DNA from: Jiangella ureilytica
GTDB lineage: Bacteria; Actinomycetota; Actinomycetes; Jiangellales; Jiangellaceae
Direction of reading: 5' to 3'
Assembly (NCBI RefSeq): GCF_004348545.1
Contig: NZ_SMKL01000009.1
Span: 61,797-125,796, forward strand
DNA: 64,000 nt
The position numbers and the translations under genes were made by a program. The notes beneath the pieces are model-generated. The model searched no databases. It had not been told where the DNA came from and saw only the letters and a list, made by a program, of their open reading frames with translations. How positions within the stretch are numbered: the stretch's first letter is position 1; every line of letters begins with the position of its first letter. This document shows positions 1-8,778 of the stretch, piece after piece.

Positions 1-2
1 GC

Positions 3-2486
3 GAGTCCATCGGCGTCGACACGGAGGCGCCGTACGAGGCCACCTGGACGGTGACGGAGGAGCAGCGCTACCAGCTGACCGCCGTCGCCACCAACGACCT
101 CGGCGTCAGCACGACGTCGCGGATCGTCCAGGTCGAGGTCGGCGACCTGTTCGGCGACTGGCTGACGTTCTCGCACGCCAACGCGGGCGGCACCTTCGAC
201 CGTCCGGACACGAACACCTGGGTGATCGAGACCGGCGGCGGCAACATGTGGCAGGGCGTCGACGAGTACAGCGCCGTGTACCTGCCGGGTGCGGCCGGGG
301 CGACCGGCGACCAGTGGACGGCGACTGCCAAGGTGGTCAGCCAGACCAACTCGAACAACTCCGCCAAGGCGGGGCTGATCGTCCGCAACGACGTCACGCA
401 GCCGGGCGTCTCGCCGGGCTACGCGGCGATGACGATGCGCGCGGGCAACAGCTTCGAGTGGCTGCGCGACAGCGACGGCAACGGACAGCTCGACGCGAGC
501 ACCGGTGCCGGCACGCACGGGTACCCGGCGTGGGTGCGGATCGTCCGCGACGGCGACCAGTACACGTCGTACTGGAGCCGCGACGGCGAGACGTTCACCC
601 AGGTGGGCGACCCCGTGACGCTGTCGGGCGCGGCCGACGTCCAGGACATCGGCCTGGCCGTCACCGCGCACAGCGGCACCGCCCGCACGACGGCGGTGTT
701 CACCGACTTCGTGCTCGAGGACGGGCTGCCCGGCCCGGACCCCGAGCCGGAGGAGCCGCCGGTCTGCCTCGTCACCGGGACCGACGGGTTCGACGGCTCC
801 GCGCTGGACGAGCAGCGGTGGACGACGGTGCGCAGCGCCGACGGCCTGCCGGTCTCCGTGGCCGACGGCGGCCTCGTCCTGCCCGTCGTCAACGGCGACA
901 TCAACGAGGACGTCGAGGGCCCGATCAGCTACGTCGGCCAGCCCGCCCGCGACGGGGCGTGGACCGTCGAGACCGAGGTCTCGCTGGCCCACACCCGCGA
1001 GTGGCAGCACGCCGGCCTGCTGATCCACGGCACCGACGACGACTACGTCAAGCTCGCGTTCACCCGCACCAACTCCGGCAGCCGCATCCTCGAGTTCCAG
1101 ACCGAGGCCGGTGGCACCCGCACCTGGCACGCCAACGTGACGCTGCCGGCGGACTTCCCGTCGACGGCGCACCTGCGGCTGATCAGTGACGGGGAGCAGG
1201 TGACGGCGGCGTACTCGGCCGACGGGTCGTCGTGGACGGCCCTGGCCGGCGCAGCGCAGGTGATCGAGGGCTCGACGATCGGCCTGATGGCGGCCGGCGA
1301 CACCGCGGCCCACGCCGTGAACGCGGTGTTCGACCACTTCACCATCACGCCGGACGTCGAGGACGACGGCCAGCGTGAACCGAGCGACGAGTTCGACGGC
1401 GCCGCGATCGACGGCTGCCGGTGGAACGCCGTGGTCCGCTACGACTCGTCGAAGGTGACGGTGGCCGACGGCCAGCTGCGCATCCAGACCCAGCCGGGCG
1501 ACATCAACGGCGCCGCCAACGAGGGTCCGCGCAACTTCATCCTCCAGGACGTGCCGGAGGGTGACTGGACGATCGAGACGCGGCTGACGCCGACGATGCT
1601 GCACCAGTGGCAGCTGGCCGGCCTGATCGTCTACGGCGGCGATGACGACTACGTGAAGTTCGACGTCGTCGCGCAGAACGCTCCGGGCGCGGCGAAGGAC
1701 CTGCACGCCGAGCTCGTCTCGGAGAAGGGCGGTCAGTTCGGCAACGGCGGCAACCGCAACATCGACATCCCGGAGACCAGCGAGAGCGGCTGGTTCTACC
1801 TCCGGATGACGAAGAGCGGCGACACCTACGCGGCCGAGATCAGCGACGGCGGGGTCAACTGGACCTCGCTGGGCGACCCGGTGACCAACGATGCCGAGCT
1901 CACCTCGTTCGGTCTCATGGCCATCGGCCCGCAGCAGACCCAGCCGGTCACCGTCGGGTTCGACTACTTCCGTGTCACCACGGACCAGCCGGACGCCACG
2001 CCGCCGGTCATCACGGTCGACGGGGTCGCCGACGGCGGCAGCTACGACCTGGCGACGGCGCTGGAGCTGACCGCCACGGCCACGGACGACGTGTCCGGCG
2101 AGGTGGCGGTGTCGCTGACACTGGACGGCGAAGCGGTGGAGAACCCGGCCACCGTCACGCCGGAGCTGGGCGCCCACACGCTGGTGGCCACGGCCACCGA
2201 CGATGCGGGCAACGCCGCGGAGACGACCATCGCGTTCGAGGTCGTCGCCACGTTCGACGGCGCCCGGGCCTTGGTGCAGCGCTACCGCACCGAGGGCGCC
2301 GTCGGCCGGTCGCAGGCCATCCAGATGGACACCCACCTGGCCAACGCCGGGCGGCTGGCCGGGCAGGGCACGTCGGGCGCGGCCACGTCTCTGGACCGGT
2401 ACCAGGCGATCGCCGAGGGGGTGACGGACGAGACCGCGCGCGGCTGGCTGCTGGCATACGCCGACGCGCTGCGGGCTCAGCTGTGA
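3..2486 (+). CDS. Large secreted DUF1349/Ig/FIMAH protein, C-terminal part (5' end outside window)
   Basis: The frame is open from base 3 with no start, so this is the last ~827 residues of a larger protein. Visible modules in order: the end of an Ig-like domain (to about nt 140), three DUF1349 concanavalin-like domains (about nt 150-720, 775-1360 and 1375-1985), an Ig-like domain (about 2000-2250) and a C-terminal helical FIMAH domain (2255-2483) ending LRAQL. DUF1349 modules are usually carbohydrate-related beta sandwiches; FIMAH is a C-terminal helical module of large secreted bacterial proteins. The same modules and the same LRAQL ending recur in the next gene. The missing N-terminus probably holds a signal peptide and catalytic domains like those of its neighbours, but that is inference. 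A strong hairpin follows the stop. Confidence 0.85.
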   Translation, partial: ESIGVDTEAPYEATWTVTEEQRYQLTAVATNDLGVSTTSRIVQVEVGDLFGDWLTFSHANAGGTFDRPDTNTWVIETGGGNMWQGVDEYSAVYLPGAAGATGDQWTATAKVVSQTNSNNSAKAGLIVRNDVTQPGVSPGYAAMTMRAGNSFEWLRDSDGNGQLDASTGAGTHGYPAWVRIVRDGDQYTSYWSRDGETFTQVGDPVTLSGAADVQDIGLAVTAHSGTARTTAVFTDFVLEDGLPGPDPEPEEPPVCLVTGTDGFDGSALDEQRWTTVRSADGLPVSVADGGLVLPVVNGDINEDVEGPISYVGQPARDGAWTVETEVSLAHTREWQHAGLLIHGTDDDYVKLAFTRTNSGSRILEFQTEAGGTRTWHANVTLPADFPSTAHLRLISDGEQVTAAYSADGSSWTALAGAAQVIEGSTIGLMAAGDTAAHAVNAVFDHFTITPDVEDDGQREPSDEFDGAAIDGCRWNAVVRYDSSKVTVADGQLRIQTQPGDINGAANEGPRNFILQDVPEGDWTIETRLTPTMLHQWQLAGLIVYGGDDDYVKFDVVAQNAPGAAKDLHAELVSEKGGQFGNGGNRNIDIPETSESGWFYLRMTKSGDTYAAEISDGGVNWTSLGDPVTNDAELTSFGLMAIGPQQTQPVTVGFDYFRVTTDQPDATPPVITVDGVADGGSYDLATALELTATATDDVSGEVAVSLTLDGEAVENPATVTPELGAHTLVATATDDAGNAAETTIAFEVVATFDGARALVQRYRTEGAVGRSQAIQMDTHLANAGRLAGQGTSGAATSLDRYQAIAEGVTDETARGWLLAYADALRAQL

Positions 2487-2501
2487 CACCTCGCTGAAGA
2501 C

Positions 2502-2541
2502 GTGCCGGGCGGCGGTGGTCATCGTCACCGCCGCCCGGCAC
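2502..2541 (+). terminator. Rho-independent-like hairpin after the partial DUF1349 gene
   Basis: A perfect 16-base stem (2502-2517 with 2526-2541, arm GTGCCGGGCGGCGGTG) closes an 8-base loop 15 bases after the stop codon. No U-tract follows, as is usual for GC-rich actinomycete terminators. It separates the partial gene from the next one. Confidence 0.75.
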
Positions 2542-2616
2542 CCAGCACCCACACTCGCGGCCGAGGCGAGTCACGAGGGAGCAAAGGGCGCACGTTCGTC
2601 GTTCGAGGAGGCACCG

Positions 2617-5600
2617 TTGCCACGCCATACGAGAAGCCCACGACCCCTGCTCAGATCCGCGGCCGTCGCCGCGGCGGGAGCACTGCTCCTGCCGCTCGGC
2701 GCGACCGCGACCGCAGCGGCACCGCAAGCCGGACCCGTCGCCGCCCAGGAGTTCGAGATCCTGCACGAGGGCGCGCACGTCCTCGTGTTCAGCAAGACCG
2801 CCGGGTTCCGGCACGACTCCATCCCCACCGGCATCGCGACCATCCAGGAGCTCGGCACGGAGAACGGCTGGGAGGTCACCGCGACCGAGGACGCGACCGC
2901 GTTCACCACGGAGAACCTCGCCCAGTACGACGTCGTCGTCTGGCTGTCGACCACCGGTGACGTCCTCAACGACGAGCAGCAGGCCGCGTTCGAGGCCTAC
3001 ATCGCCGACGGCGGCGGCTACGCCGGCGTGCACGCGGCCGCCGACACCGAGTACGACTGGGAGTGGTACGGCGGGCTGGTCGGGGCGTACTTCCAGTCGC
3101 ACCCGCAGATCCAGCCGGCCACGGTCGTCGTCGAGGACCGCGTCCACCCGTCGACGCAAGGGCTGCCGGACCGGTGGGAACGCACCGACGAGTGGTACGA
3201 CTACCAGGCCAGCCCGCGCGGCGACGTGCACGTGCTGGCCTCGCTCGACGCCGACAGCTACACCGGCGACGTCATGGGCGCCGACCACCCGATCGCCTGG
3301 TGCCACGACTACGCCGGCGGCCGGTCGTGGTACACCGGCGGCGGGCACACCCAGGAGTCTTACGCCGAGCCCGAGTTCCGCGCGCATCTGGCCGGCGGCA
3401 TCGAGACCGCGGCGGGCGTCGCCGACGCCGACTGCGGCGCCACCGTCGCCGAGAACTTCGACCAGATCACGCTGGCTCGCGGGCCCGAGGAGATGGGCGA
3501 GCCGATGGGCGTCGCCGTCCTGCCCGACGGCAGCGCGCTGCACACGTCGCGCGACGGCCGCGTCTTCTACACGGCGGCGGCCGGCCAGACGACGGTGGCG
3601 GCGGACGTGCCCGTGTACGACTTCCGCGAGGACGGCATGCAGGGCATCGCCGTCGACCCGGACTTCGCCACCAACGGCTGGGTGTACCTCTACTACTCGC
3701 CGCCGCTGAACACGCCCCCGGGCGAGGTCGCGCACTCCAGCCTGGACCCGTCGGTCTGGGAGGCCTACGAGGGCCACAACAACCTGTCCCGCTTCACGTT
3801 CGCCGACGGCGAGCTGGACCTGGCGTCGGAGCAGGTGATCCTGCAGGTCCCGCAGGACCGCGGCAACTGCTGCCACCACGGCGGCGAGATCGACTTCGAC
3901 GCCGACGGCAATCTCTACCTGTCCACCGGCGACGACACCGACCCGTTCGAGTCGAACGGCTACGCCCCGATCGACGACCGGCCGACCCGGGCGCCGCAGT
4001 TCGACGCCCGCCGCACGTCGGGCAACACCAACGACCTGCGCGGCAAGATCCTGCGCATCAAGGTCGAGGAGGACGGGTCGTACACCATCCCGGAGGGGAA
4101 CCTCTTCCCGCCCGCGACGTCGGACCCGGAGCGCACCCGGCCGGAGATCTACGCGATGGGCTTCCGCAACCCGTTCCGCATCAGCGTCGACCAGGAGACC
4201 GGCGACGTGTGGGTGGGCGACTACGGCCCGGACTCCGGCGGCCCGAACCAGTACGGCCCCGGCGGCCAGGTCGAGTTCAACCGGGTCACCGAGCCGGGCA
4301 ACTTCGGCTGGCCCTACTGCACCGGCCGGAACACGCCGGCCGAGACCTACGCCGACCGCGACTTCACCTCGTACTACGGCATCGACCCGAACACCGGTCA
4401 GCCGGACCCGAACGACGGTACCGCTGACCCCGTGGGCGCCAAGTTCGACTGCGCCGGCGGACCCGCCAACGACTCGCGGCTGAACACCGGGTTGCCGACG
4501 GTGCCGCCCGCCGTGGCCGCGTGGCTGCCGTACGACGGCGGGTCGGTGCCCGAGCTCGGCAGCGGCAGCGAGTCGCCGATGGCCGGCCCGGTGTACCGGT
4601 ACGACCCGGCGCTGGAGTCGGAGACGAAGTTCCCCGAGTACTACGACGGGCAGTTCTTCGCCTACGAGTTCGGCCGCCGCTGGATCAAGAACATGTCGGT
4701 CGACTCCGAGACCGGCGGGCCGCTGCACATCGGCCCGTTCTCGGACTTCATGCAGAACACGCAGCTGATGGACCTGGAGTTCGGCCCCGAGGGGTCGCTC
4801 TACGTGCTCGACTACGGCACCGGGTTCTTCAACGGCGACGAGAACTCCGCGCTCTACCGCATCGACTACGTGGCCGGCACCCGGTCGCCGTCGGCCGTCG
4901 CCACCGCCACCCCGACGTCCGGGCTGGCGCCGCTGACCGTCGCGTTCTCCTCGGAGGGCTCCGCGGACCCGGACCCGGGCGACGTCCTGACCTACGCGTG
5001 GGACTTCCAGTCCGACGGAACCGTCGACTCCACGGAGCCGGCGGCGTCGTTCACGTACACCGTCAACGGTGAGTACACCGCGACGCTCACCGTCACCGAC
5101 TCCGCCGGCAACGTCGGGGTCGCGACCGCGCACGTCGTCGTCGGCAACACCGCGCCGGTCATCGAGTTCGTGTCGCCCCCGAACGGCGGGCTGTTCACGT
5201 TCGGCGAGGAGATCGCGTTCGAGGTCAGCGTCACCGACCCCGACGGCCAGCCGGTCGACTGCGAGGACGTCGAGGTGACGTTCGCGCTCGGCCACGACCA
5301 GCACACGCACGGCGGCGAGAGCGTGACCGGGTGCTCCGGCACGATCGGCACCGGCACCGACGGCTCGCACGGCACCGACGACAACATCTTCGGGCTGCTG
5401 CTGGCCGAGTACACCGACACGCCGCCGTCGCCGGACACCGTCCCGGTCACGGGGACCGCCGAGCTCGTGCTGCAGCCGCGGCACCGCCAGGCCGAGCACT
5501 TCTCCGCGCAGAACGGCGTCCAGGTGGTCAGCCATGGCGGGGCCGAGGGTGGCGCCCGGGTCGGCTACATCGACCCCGGCGACTGGATCTCGTTCTCGCC

Positions 5601-7314
5601 GTACGATCTCGCGGGCACGCGGTCGGTGCAGATGCGAGTCTCGGCCGGCGGTCCCGGCGGTACCGTCGAGCTGCGGATGGGCGCCCCCGACGGCCCTCTC
5701 GCAGGCGTGGTGGAGGTGCCGCACACAGGCAGCCCGGACAACTACGTCGACCTCGACCCGGTCCCGTTGACAGACCCGGGCACGGGCACCGGCGAGCTGT
5801 TCCTGGTGTTCCAGGGCAACGGCGGCGGGCTGATGGACATCGACGCGTTCACGTTCAGCGCCGACGCTGCCGCGTGCGAGGACCCGGGCGCGGAGGTCGA
5901 CCCGAACGACGAGTTCGACGGCACGTCGCTGGACCGGTGCCGGTGGACGACGATCCTGCGGCCGAACCCGGCCGAGCTCGCCGTCGCCGACGGCAAGCTG
6001 CGGATCGACGCCATCGAGGGCGACATGTTCGGCGGCAACACGTCCGCGGCCAACGTCGTCCTGCAGCCGATCGCCGACCCCGCCGCCGGCTTCGAGACGT
6101 CGACCCAGCTGGCACTGCCGGCCGGCGGCGACTACGAGCAGGCGGGTCTGCTGGTGCACGCCGGCGACCAGAACTTCGCCAAGGCCGTCCTCATCAACAT
6201 CCCCGGTGAGGGCTGGCGGTTCGAGTTCGGTCTCAACCAGGGCGGGCAGGCGGAGTTCGACGCTGCGCTGGACCGGTCCGGGCCGCTGCCCGCGGGCATC
6301 AACGAGAACGCGCACGTGAAGATCGTCAGCAATGGCGCCACGCTGACGGCGTTCTGGTCGGCCGACGGCGAGGAGTGGACCGCGTTCGGGCGGCCGCGCC
6401 CGGCGTCGGGGCTGCCGTCACCGAAGGTGGGGCTGGCCGCGTACAACGGCATCGGCCAGCCGGCGACGTTCGAGCACTTCACGTTCGGCGAGGCACCCAC
6501 CGTCCAGTGCGACCCGACCGACCCGGGGGCGGGCTACCAGAGCCTGTTCGACGGGACGGCGGACAGCCTGGCGCCGTGGCGCATGGCCGGTCCGGGCGGG
6601 TTCCTGCACGCCGACTGCGAGCTGGTCTCGTACGGCGGGCTGGGCCTGTACTGGTACGACCAGGCGTTCGGGGACTACTCGCTGAAGCTGGACTGGATGA
6701 TGCCGGGCGACGACAACTCCGGCGTGTTCGTCGGGTTCCCGAACCCCGGCACCGACCCGTGGCTCGCCGTGAACCAGGGCCACGAGATCCAGATCGACGC
6801 CACGGACGCGCCGGACCGCACGACCGGTGCGGTGTACGCGTTCCAGAGCGCCGATGTCGCGGCCCGCGACGCCGCCCTGAACCCGCCGGGTGAGTGGAAC
6901 GAGTACGAGATCGTGGTGCAGGGCGACCGGATCCGGGTGTACTTGAACGGTGAGTTGATCAACGACTACACCGACACCGACCCGAACCGGATGAACCAGC
7001 CCAGCTTCGTCGGCATCCAGAACCACGGCAACGGCGACGACGTGTACTTCCGGAACATCCGCATCCAGGAGTTCACGTTCGAGTCGGCGGCGGGGCTGGT
7101 CGCGGACCACTACGCGGCCGGCGCGCTGAACCGGCAGCAGGAACGGCTGCTGCGGCAACACCTCTCCATGGCCGCGCGGCTGGCCGAGGACGGCCAGACG
7201 GCGCAGGCCGAACGGTCCCTGGACCGCTATGGTGCCGTCGCGTCCGATGTCGAGGACGCAGCGGTTCGCACCGAGTTGCTCCGCATGGGCGACGCCCTGC
7301 GCGCGCAGCTGTAA
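2617..7314 (+). CDS. Secreted ThuA / sorbosone dehydrogenase / DUF1080 multidomain protein
   Basis: 1565 residues. The TTG start at 2617 is chosen because GAGGAGG (2605-2611) lies 5 bases upstream and a signal peptide follows at once; an upstream ATG at 2515 lacks both. Modules (residues): ThuA 52-271, PQQ-type glucose/sorbosone dehydrogenase propeller about 281-755 with the vicinal-cysteine motif NCCHHGG, PKD 758-845, an uncharacterised LGHDQHTH module 845-955, CBM6-like 955-1082, DUF1349 1092-1292, DUF1080 1303-1487 and FIMAH 1488-1565. DUF1080 proteins include 3-keto-disaccharide hydrolases; ThuA is named from trehalose utilisation. It is probably an exported enzyme acting on oxidised glycosides. 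The substrate is unknown and the propeller's activity is not shown. Its DUF1080 end is nearly identical in DNA to that of the 24050-30439 gene. Confidence 0.9.
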   Translation: MPRHTRSPRPLLRSAAVAAAGALLLPLGATATAAAPQAGPVAAQEFEILHEGAHVLVFSKTAGFRHDSIPTGIATIQELGTENGWEVTATEDATAFTTENLAQYDVVVWLSTTGDVLNDEQQAAFEAYIADGGGYAGVHAAADTEYDWEWYGGLVGAYFQSHPQIQPATVVVEDRVHPSTQGLPDRWERTDEWYDYQASPRGDVHVLASLDADSYTGDVMGADHPIAWCHDYAGGRSWYTGGGHTQESYAEPEFRAHLAGGIETAAGVADADCGATVAENFDQITLARGPEEMGEPMGVAVLPDGSALHTSRDGRVFYTAAAGQTTVAADVPVYDFREDGMQGIAVDPDFATNGWVYLYYSPPLNTPPGEVAHSSLDPSVWEAYEGHNNLSRFTFADGELDLASEQVILQVPQDRGNCCHHGGEIDFDADGNLYLSTGDDTDPFESNGYAPIDDRPTRAPQFDARRTSGNTNDLRGKILRIKVEEDGSYTIPEGNLFPPATSDPERTRPEIYAMGFRNPFRISVDQETGDVWVGDYGPDSGGPNQYGPGGQVEFNRVTEPGNFGWPYCTGRNTPAETYADRDFTSYYGIDPNTGQPDPNDGTADPVGAKFDCAGGPANDSRLNTGLPTVPPAVAAWLPYDGGSVPELGSGSESPMAGPVYRYDPALESETKFPEYYDGQFFAYEFGRRWIKNMSVDSETGGPLHIGPFSDFMQNTQLMDLEFGPEGSLYVLDYGTGFFNGDENSALYRIDYVAGTRSPSAVATATPTSGLAPLTVAFSSEGSADPDPGDVLTYAWDFQSDGTVDSTEPAASFTYTVNGEYTATLTVTDSAGNVGVATAHVVVGNTAPVIEFVSPPNGGLFTFGEEIAFEVSVTDPDGQPVDCEDVEVTFALGHDQHTHGGESVTGCSGTIGTGTDGSHGTDDNIFGLLLAEYTDTPPSPDTVPVTGTAELVLQPRHRQAEHFSAQNGVQVVSHGGAEGGARVGYIDPGDWISFSPYDLAGTRSVQMRVSAGGPGGTVELRMGAPDGPLAGVVEVPHTGSPDNYVDLDPVPLTDPGTGTGELFLVFQGNGGGLMDIDAFTFSADAAACEDPGAEVDPNDEFDGTSLDRCRWTTILRPNPAELAVADGKLRIDAIEGDMFGGNTSAANVVLQPIADPAAGFETSTQLALPAGGDYEQAGLLVHAGDQNFAKAVLINIPGEGWRFEFGLNQGGQAEFDAALDRSGPLPAGINENAHVKIVSNGATLTAFWSADGEEWTAFGRPRPASGLPSPKVGLAAYNGIGQPATFEHFTFGEAPTVQCDPTDPGAGYQSLFDGTADSLAPWRMAGPGGFLHADCELVSYGGLGLYWYDQAFGDYSLKLDWMMPGDDNSGVFVGFPNPGTDPWLAVNQGHEIQIDATDAPDRTTGAVYAFQSADVAARDAALNPPGEWNEYEIVVQGDRIRVYLNGELINDYTDTDPNRMNQPSFVGIQNHGNGDDVYFRNIRIQEFTFESAAGLVADHYAAGALNRQQERLLRQHLSMAARLAEDGQTAQAERSLDRYGAVASDVEDAAVRTELLRMGDALRAQL

Positions 7315-7337
7315 CCACCAGAGAAGGAGACGTCACC

Positions 7338-8126
7338 GTGCAAGCTCAACGTCCTGGGAACGTGGCGAACCGACGCGACGAGTCACGGAGACCGAGTGCG
7401 CGCGGCGGACGGGGGACCGGTGCCGGCCGGTCCTCGTCCCCGGCGCCGGGGCAGCAGCACCCGCCCCGGCGCCGGGGGTTCTGGATCGCGGTCGCGGCCG
7501 TCCTCGCCGCCGTCAACATCGTGCTGGCCACTCTGGTCCTCACCGGCGGCGACGATTCCGGAGGCGATCCGGTGGCCGAGCGGGTGGCCGAGCTGGAGGC
7601 CCAGGAGGAGGATCGCCACGTCGAACTGGTCGCCGAGCTGACCCAGCAGACCACCGCCGCGCACAGCGGACTGCTCCCGGTCATCGAGGGCCTGCACGCC
7701 GTGGTGCCCTCCGGCGGGACGGCGGCGGTGTCCGCCTCGGCCACCCCGGCGGCCTGGCACAGCGCCGTCGGCGCCGCGATCGGCACCTTCGGCGAGCCGC
7801 CCTCGGGATCGACGGAGTTCAACACCGCCCGCAACGGCCTGCTGCTGGCGATCGACCTGCTGGGCTCGGCGGCGACGGCCTACGAGGCCGCCGTCGCCGC
7901 CCCGGCCGGGCCGCAACAGGAGGAACTGCTCGAGCTGGCCGGGCGGCTGCGCGACCAGGCCGTGGCCGCCTGGTCCGTGGCCGCCACCCAACTCGACGTC
8001 CTCAACATCGACGCCGGCTACGGCCACGTCCACATCACCCTGCCGTCCCGCCCCGGCGAAGAGGTCGATCCCCACGGCGGCGTCGGCTTCGAACCGCAAC
8101 CGGAGGACCACACAGACCACGACTGA
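7338..8126 (+). CDS. Membrane-anchored protein of unknown function
   Basis: 262 residues from a GTG start with GAGAAGGAGA just upstream, only 23 bases after the preceding giant gene, so probably co-transcribed. The first ~47 residues are Arg/Pro/Gly-rich and cytoplasmic-looking. One transmembrane helix follows (about 48-70, [20 protein letters not shown]), then an acidic segment and a largely helical extracellular domain. The C-terminal tail is rich in His and Asp ([17 protein letters not shown]), which might bind metal. I do not recognise the family. Its position suggests it serves the upstream secreted enzyme or its sensing, which is a guess. The leader bases GAGACGTCACC recur before the small frame at 30474. 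Confidence 0.75.
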   Translation: MQAQRPGNVANRRDESRRPSARGGRGTGAGRSSSPAPGQQHPPRRRGFWIAVAAVLAAVNIVLATLVLTGGDDSGGDPVAERVAELEAQEEDRHVELVAELTQQTTAAHSGLLPVIEGLHAVVPSGGTAAVSASATPAAWHSAVGAAIGTFGEPPSGSTEFNTARNGLLLAIDLLGSAATAYEAAVAAPAGPQQEELLELAGRLRDQAVAAWSVAATQLDVLNIDAGYGHVHITLPSRPGEEVDPHGGVGFEPQPEDHTDHD

Positions 8127-8153
8127 GCGTGGGTCGTGGGGTGGGGTGGTGTT

Positions 8154-8290
8154 CCCCCGTCCCCCTGCTGCCCATCCTCTTAGCCCCGGACGGTCGCCTC
8201 AAGCGGACCCTGGTGGCGCTTCGCGCCGTGGGGTCCGCTTGACCCGCCCGTCCGGGGCCTAAAAACGGGCAGCTATCAGGGGGACGGGGG
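8154..8290 (+). repeat. 137-bp nested-hairpin palindromic element, copy 1
   Basis: Outer arms CCCCCGTCCCCCTG and CAGGGGGACGGGGG are perfectly complementary. Inside are CTGCCC/GGGCAG, then an 11-base stem (GCCCCGGACGG with CCGTCCGGGGC), then an 11-base stem (CAAGCGGACCC with GGGTCCGCTTG) and a small apical hairpin. The whole element can fold into one long hairpin. It lies 28 bases after the stop of the 7338 gene. It matches the copy at 63862-63999 with only a few differences; the copy at 8521-8655 is inverted. Confidence 0.85.
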
Positions 8291-8520
8291 AGTCTGGCGA
8301 CGGGTGCGGGGTCCTGGCGGCCTGTTGGTGTCCACGTGGTGGGATTTGGCGGTGTTCGCGGGGCCATCACGAGGTTCTCTGCCGCTTCACGAGGCCTGCA
8401 TGCCTGGTGAAGCGGCAGAACGCCTGGTGATGTAGCGGATCGCCGATGATCACCGCGGTGCTCATCCCGGCGAACCGGGACGAAACGGGCACGCGGACCG
8501 GCGAGGCGTGCCCAGGGTCT
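8291..8520. other. Hairpin-rich spacer between two inverted element copies
   Basis: No credible gene. It contains a perfect 13-base inverted repeat (8378-8390 TCTGCCGCTTCAC with 8407-8419), a half copy of the TGATCATCGG palindrome (GATCGCCGATGATCA, about 8438-8452), a TCCCGG/CCGGGA hairpin with a four-base loop (8465-8480) and an 8-base stem (8487-8494 with 8506-8513). With the flanking elements it makes about 500 bp of almost continuous hairpin potential. Confidence 0.6.
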
Positions 8521-8655
8521 CCCCGTCCCCCTGATAACTGCCCGTTCTTAGGCCGCGGGTGCACGGGTCAAGCGGACCTCAAGGGCGCGCAGCGCCCGCC
8601 GGTCCGCTTGAGGCGTGTGCGCGCGGCTAAGAGAATGGGCAGCAGGGGGACGGGG
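8521..8655 (-). repeat. 135-bp nested-hairpin palindromic element, copy 2 (inverted)
   Basis: Same architecture as copy 1 but in the opposite orientation: outer arms CCCCGTCCCCCTG and CAGGGGGACGGGG, and the conserved stem CAAGCGGACC with GGTCCGCTTG. The stem between these two is largely different in sequence from copy 1 (GCCGCG and GCAC segments against GTGC and CGCGGC) but still pairs. The apical stem GGGCGC/GCGCCC also differs and still pairs. Confidence 0.8.
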
Positions 8656-8735
8656 AGCCCACCTCAACACCCCGGCGAAACCCCATCACCCCGACAACCA
8701 GCCGAACGGCGAGACGACCGCGTTCGACATGGGAG

Positions 8736-8764
8736 ACACTTTCGCGGTAGGGCGGCGAAAGTGT
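8736..8764. promoter_or_regulatory. Probable ROK operator
   Basis: Perfect inverted repeat, ACACTTTCGC (8736-8745) and GCGAAAGTGT (8755-8764) with a 9-base spacer, ending 14 bases before the ROK gene start. Its position over the likely promoter implies autoregulation. A related site lies at 10031-10055. Confidence 0.65.
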
Positions 8765-8778
8765 GGCACGATTGCGCC

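Noticed and set aside
2155..6315. A 1386-codon open frame on the minus strand
   Set aside because: It is antisense to the ThuA/DUF1080 gene and its product is an Arg/Val/Asp-rich pattern produced by GC-rich third positions. No domains or start signals.
8154..8290. Insertion sequence
   Set aside because: Terminal inverted repeats are present but there is no transposase and the inner arms are themselves palindromic, so a REP/MITE-like or structured element fits better.
8446..8778. N-terminal extension of the first ROK protein to 8446
   Set aside because: It would translate the palindromic element and the operator; the HTH starts properly from 8779.
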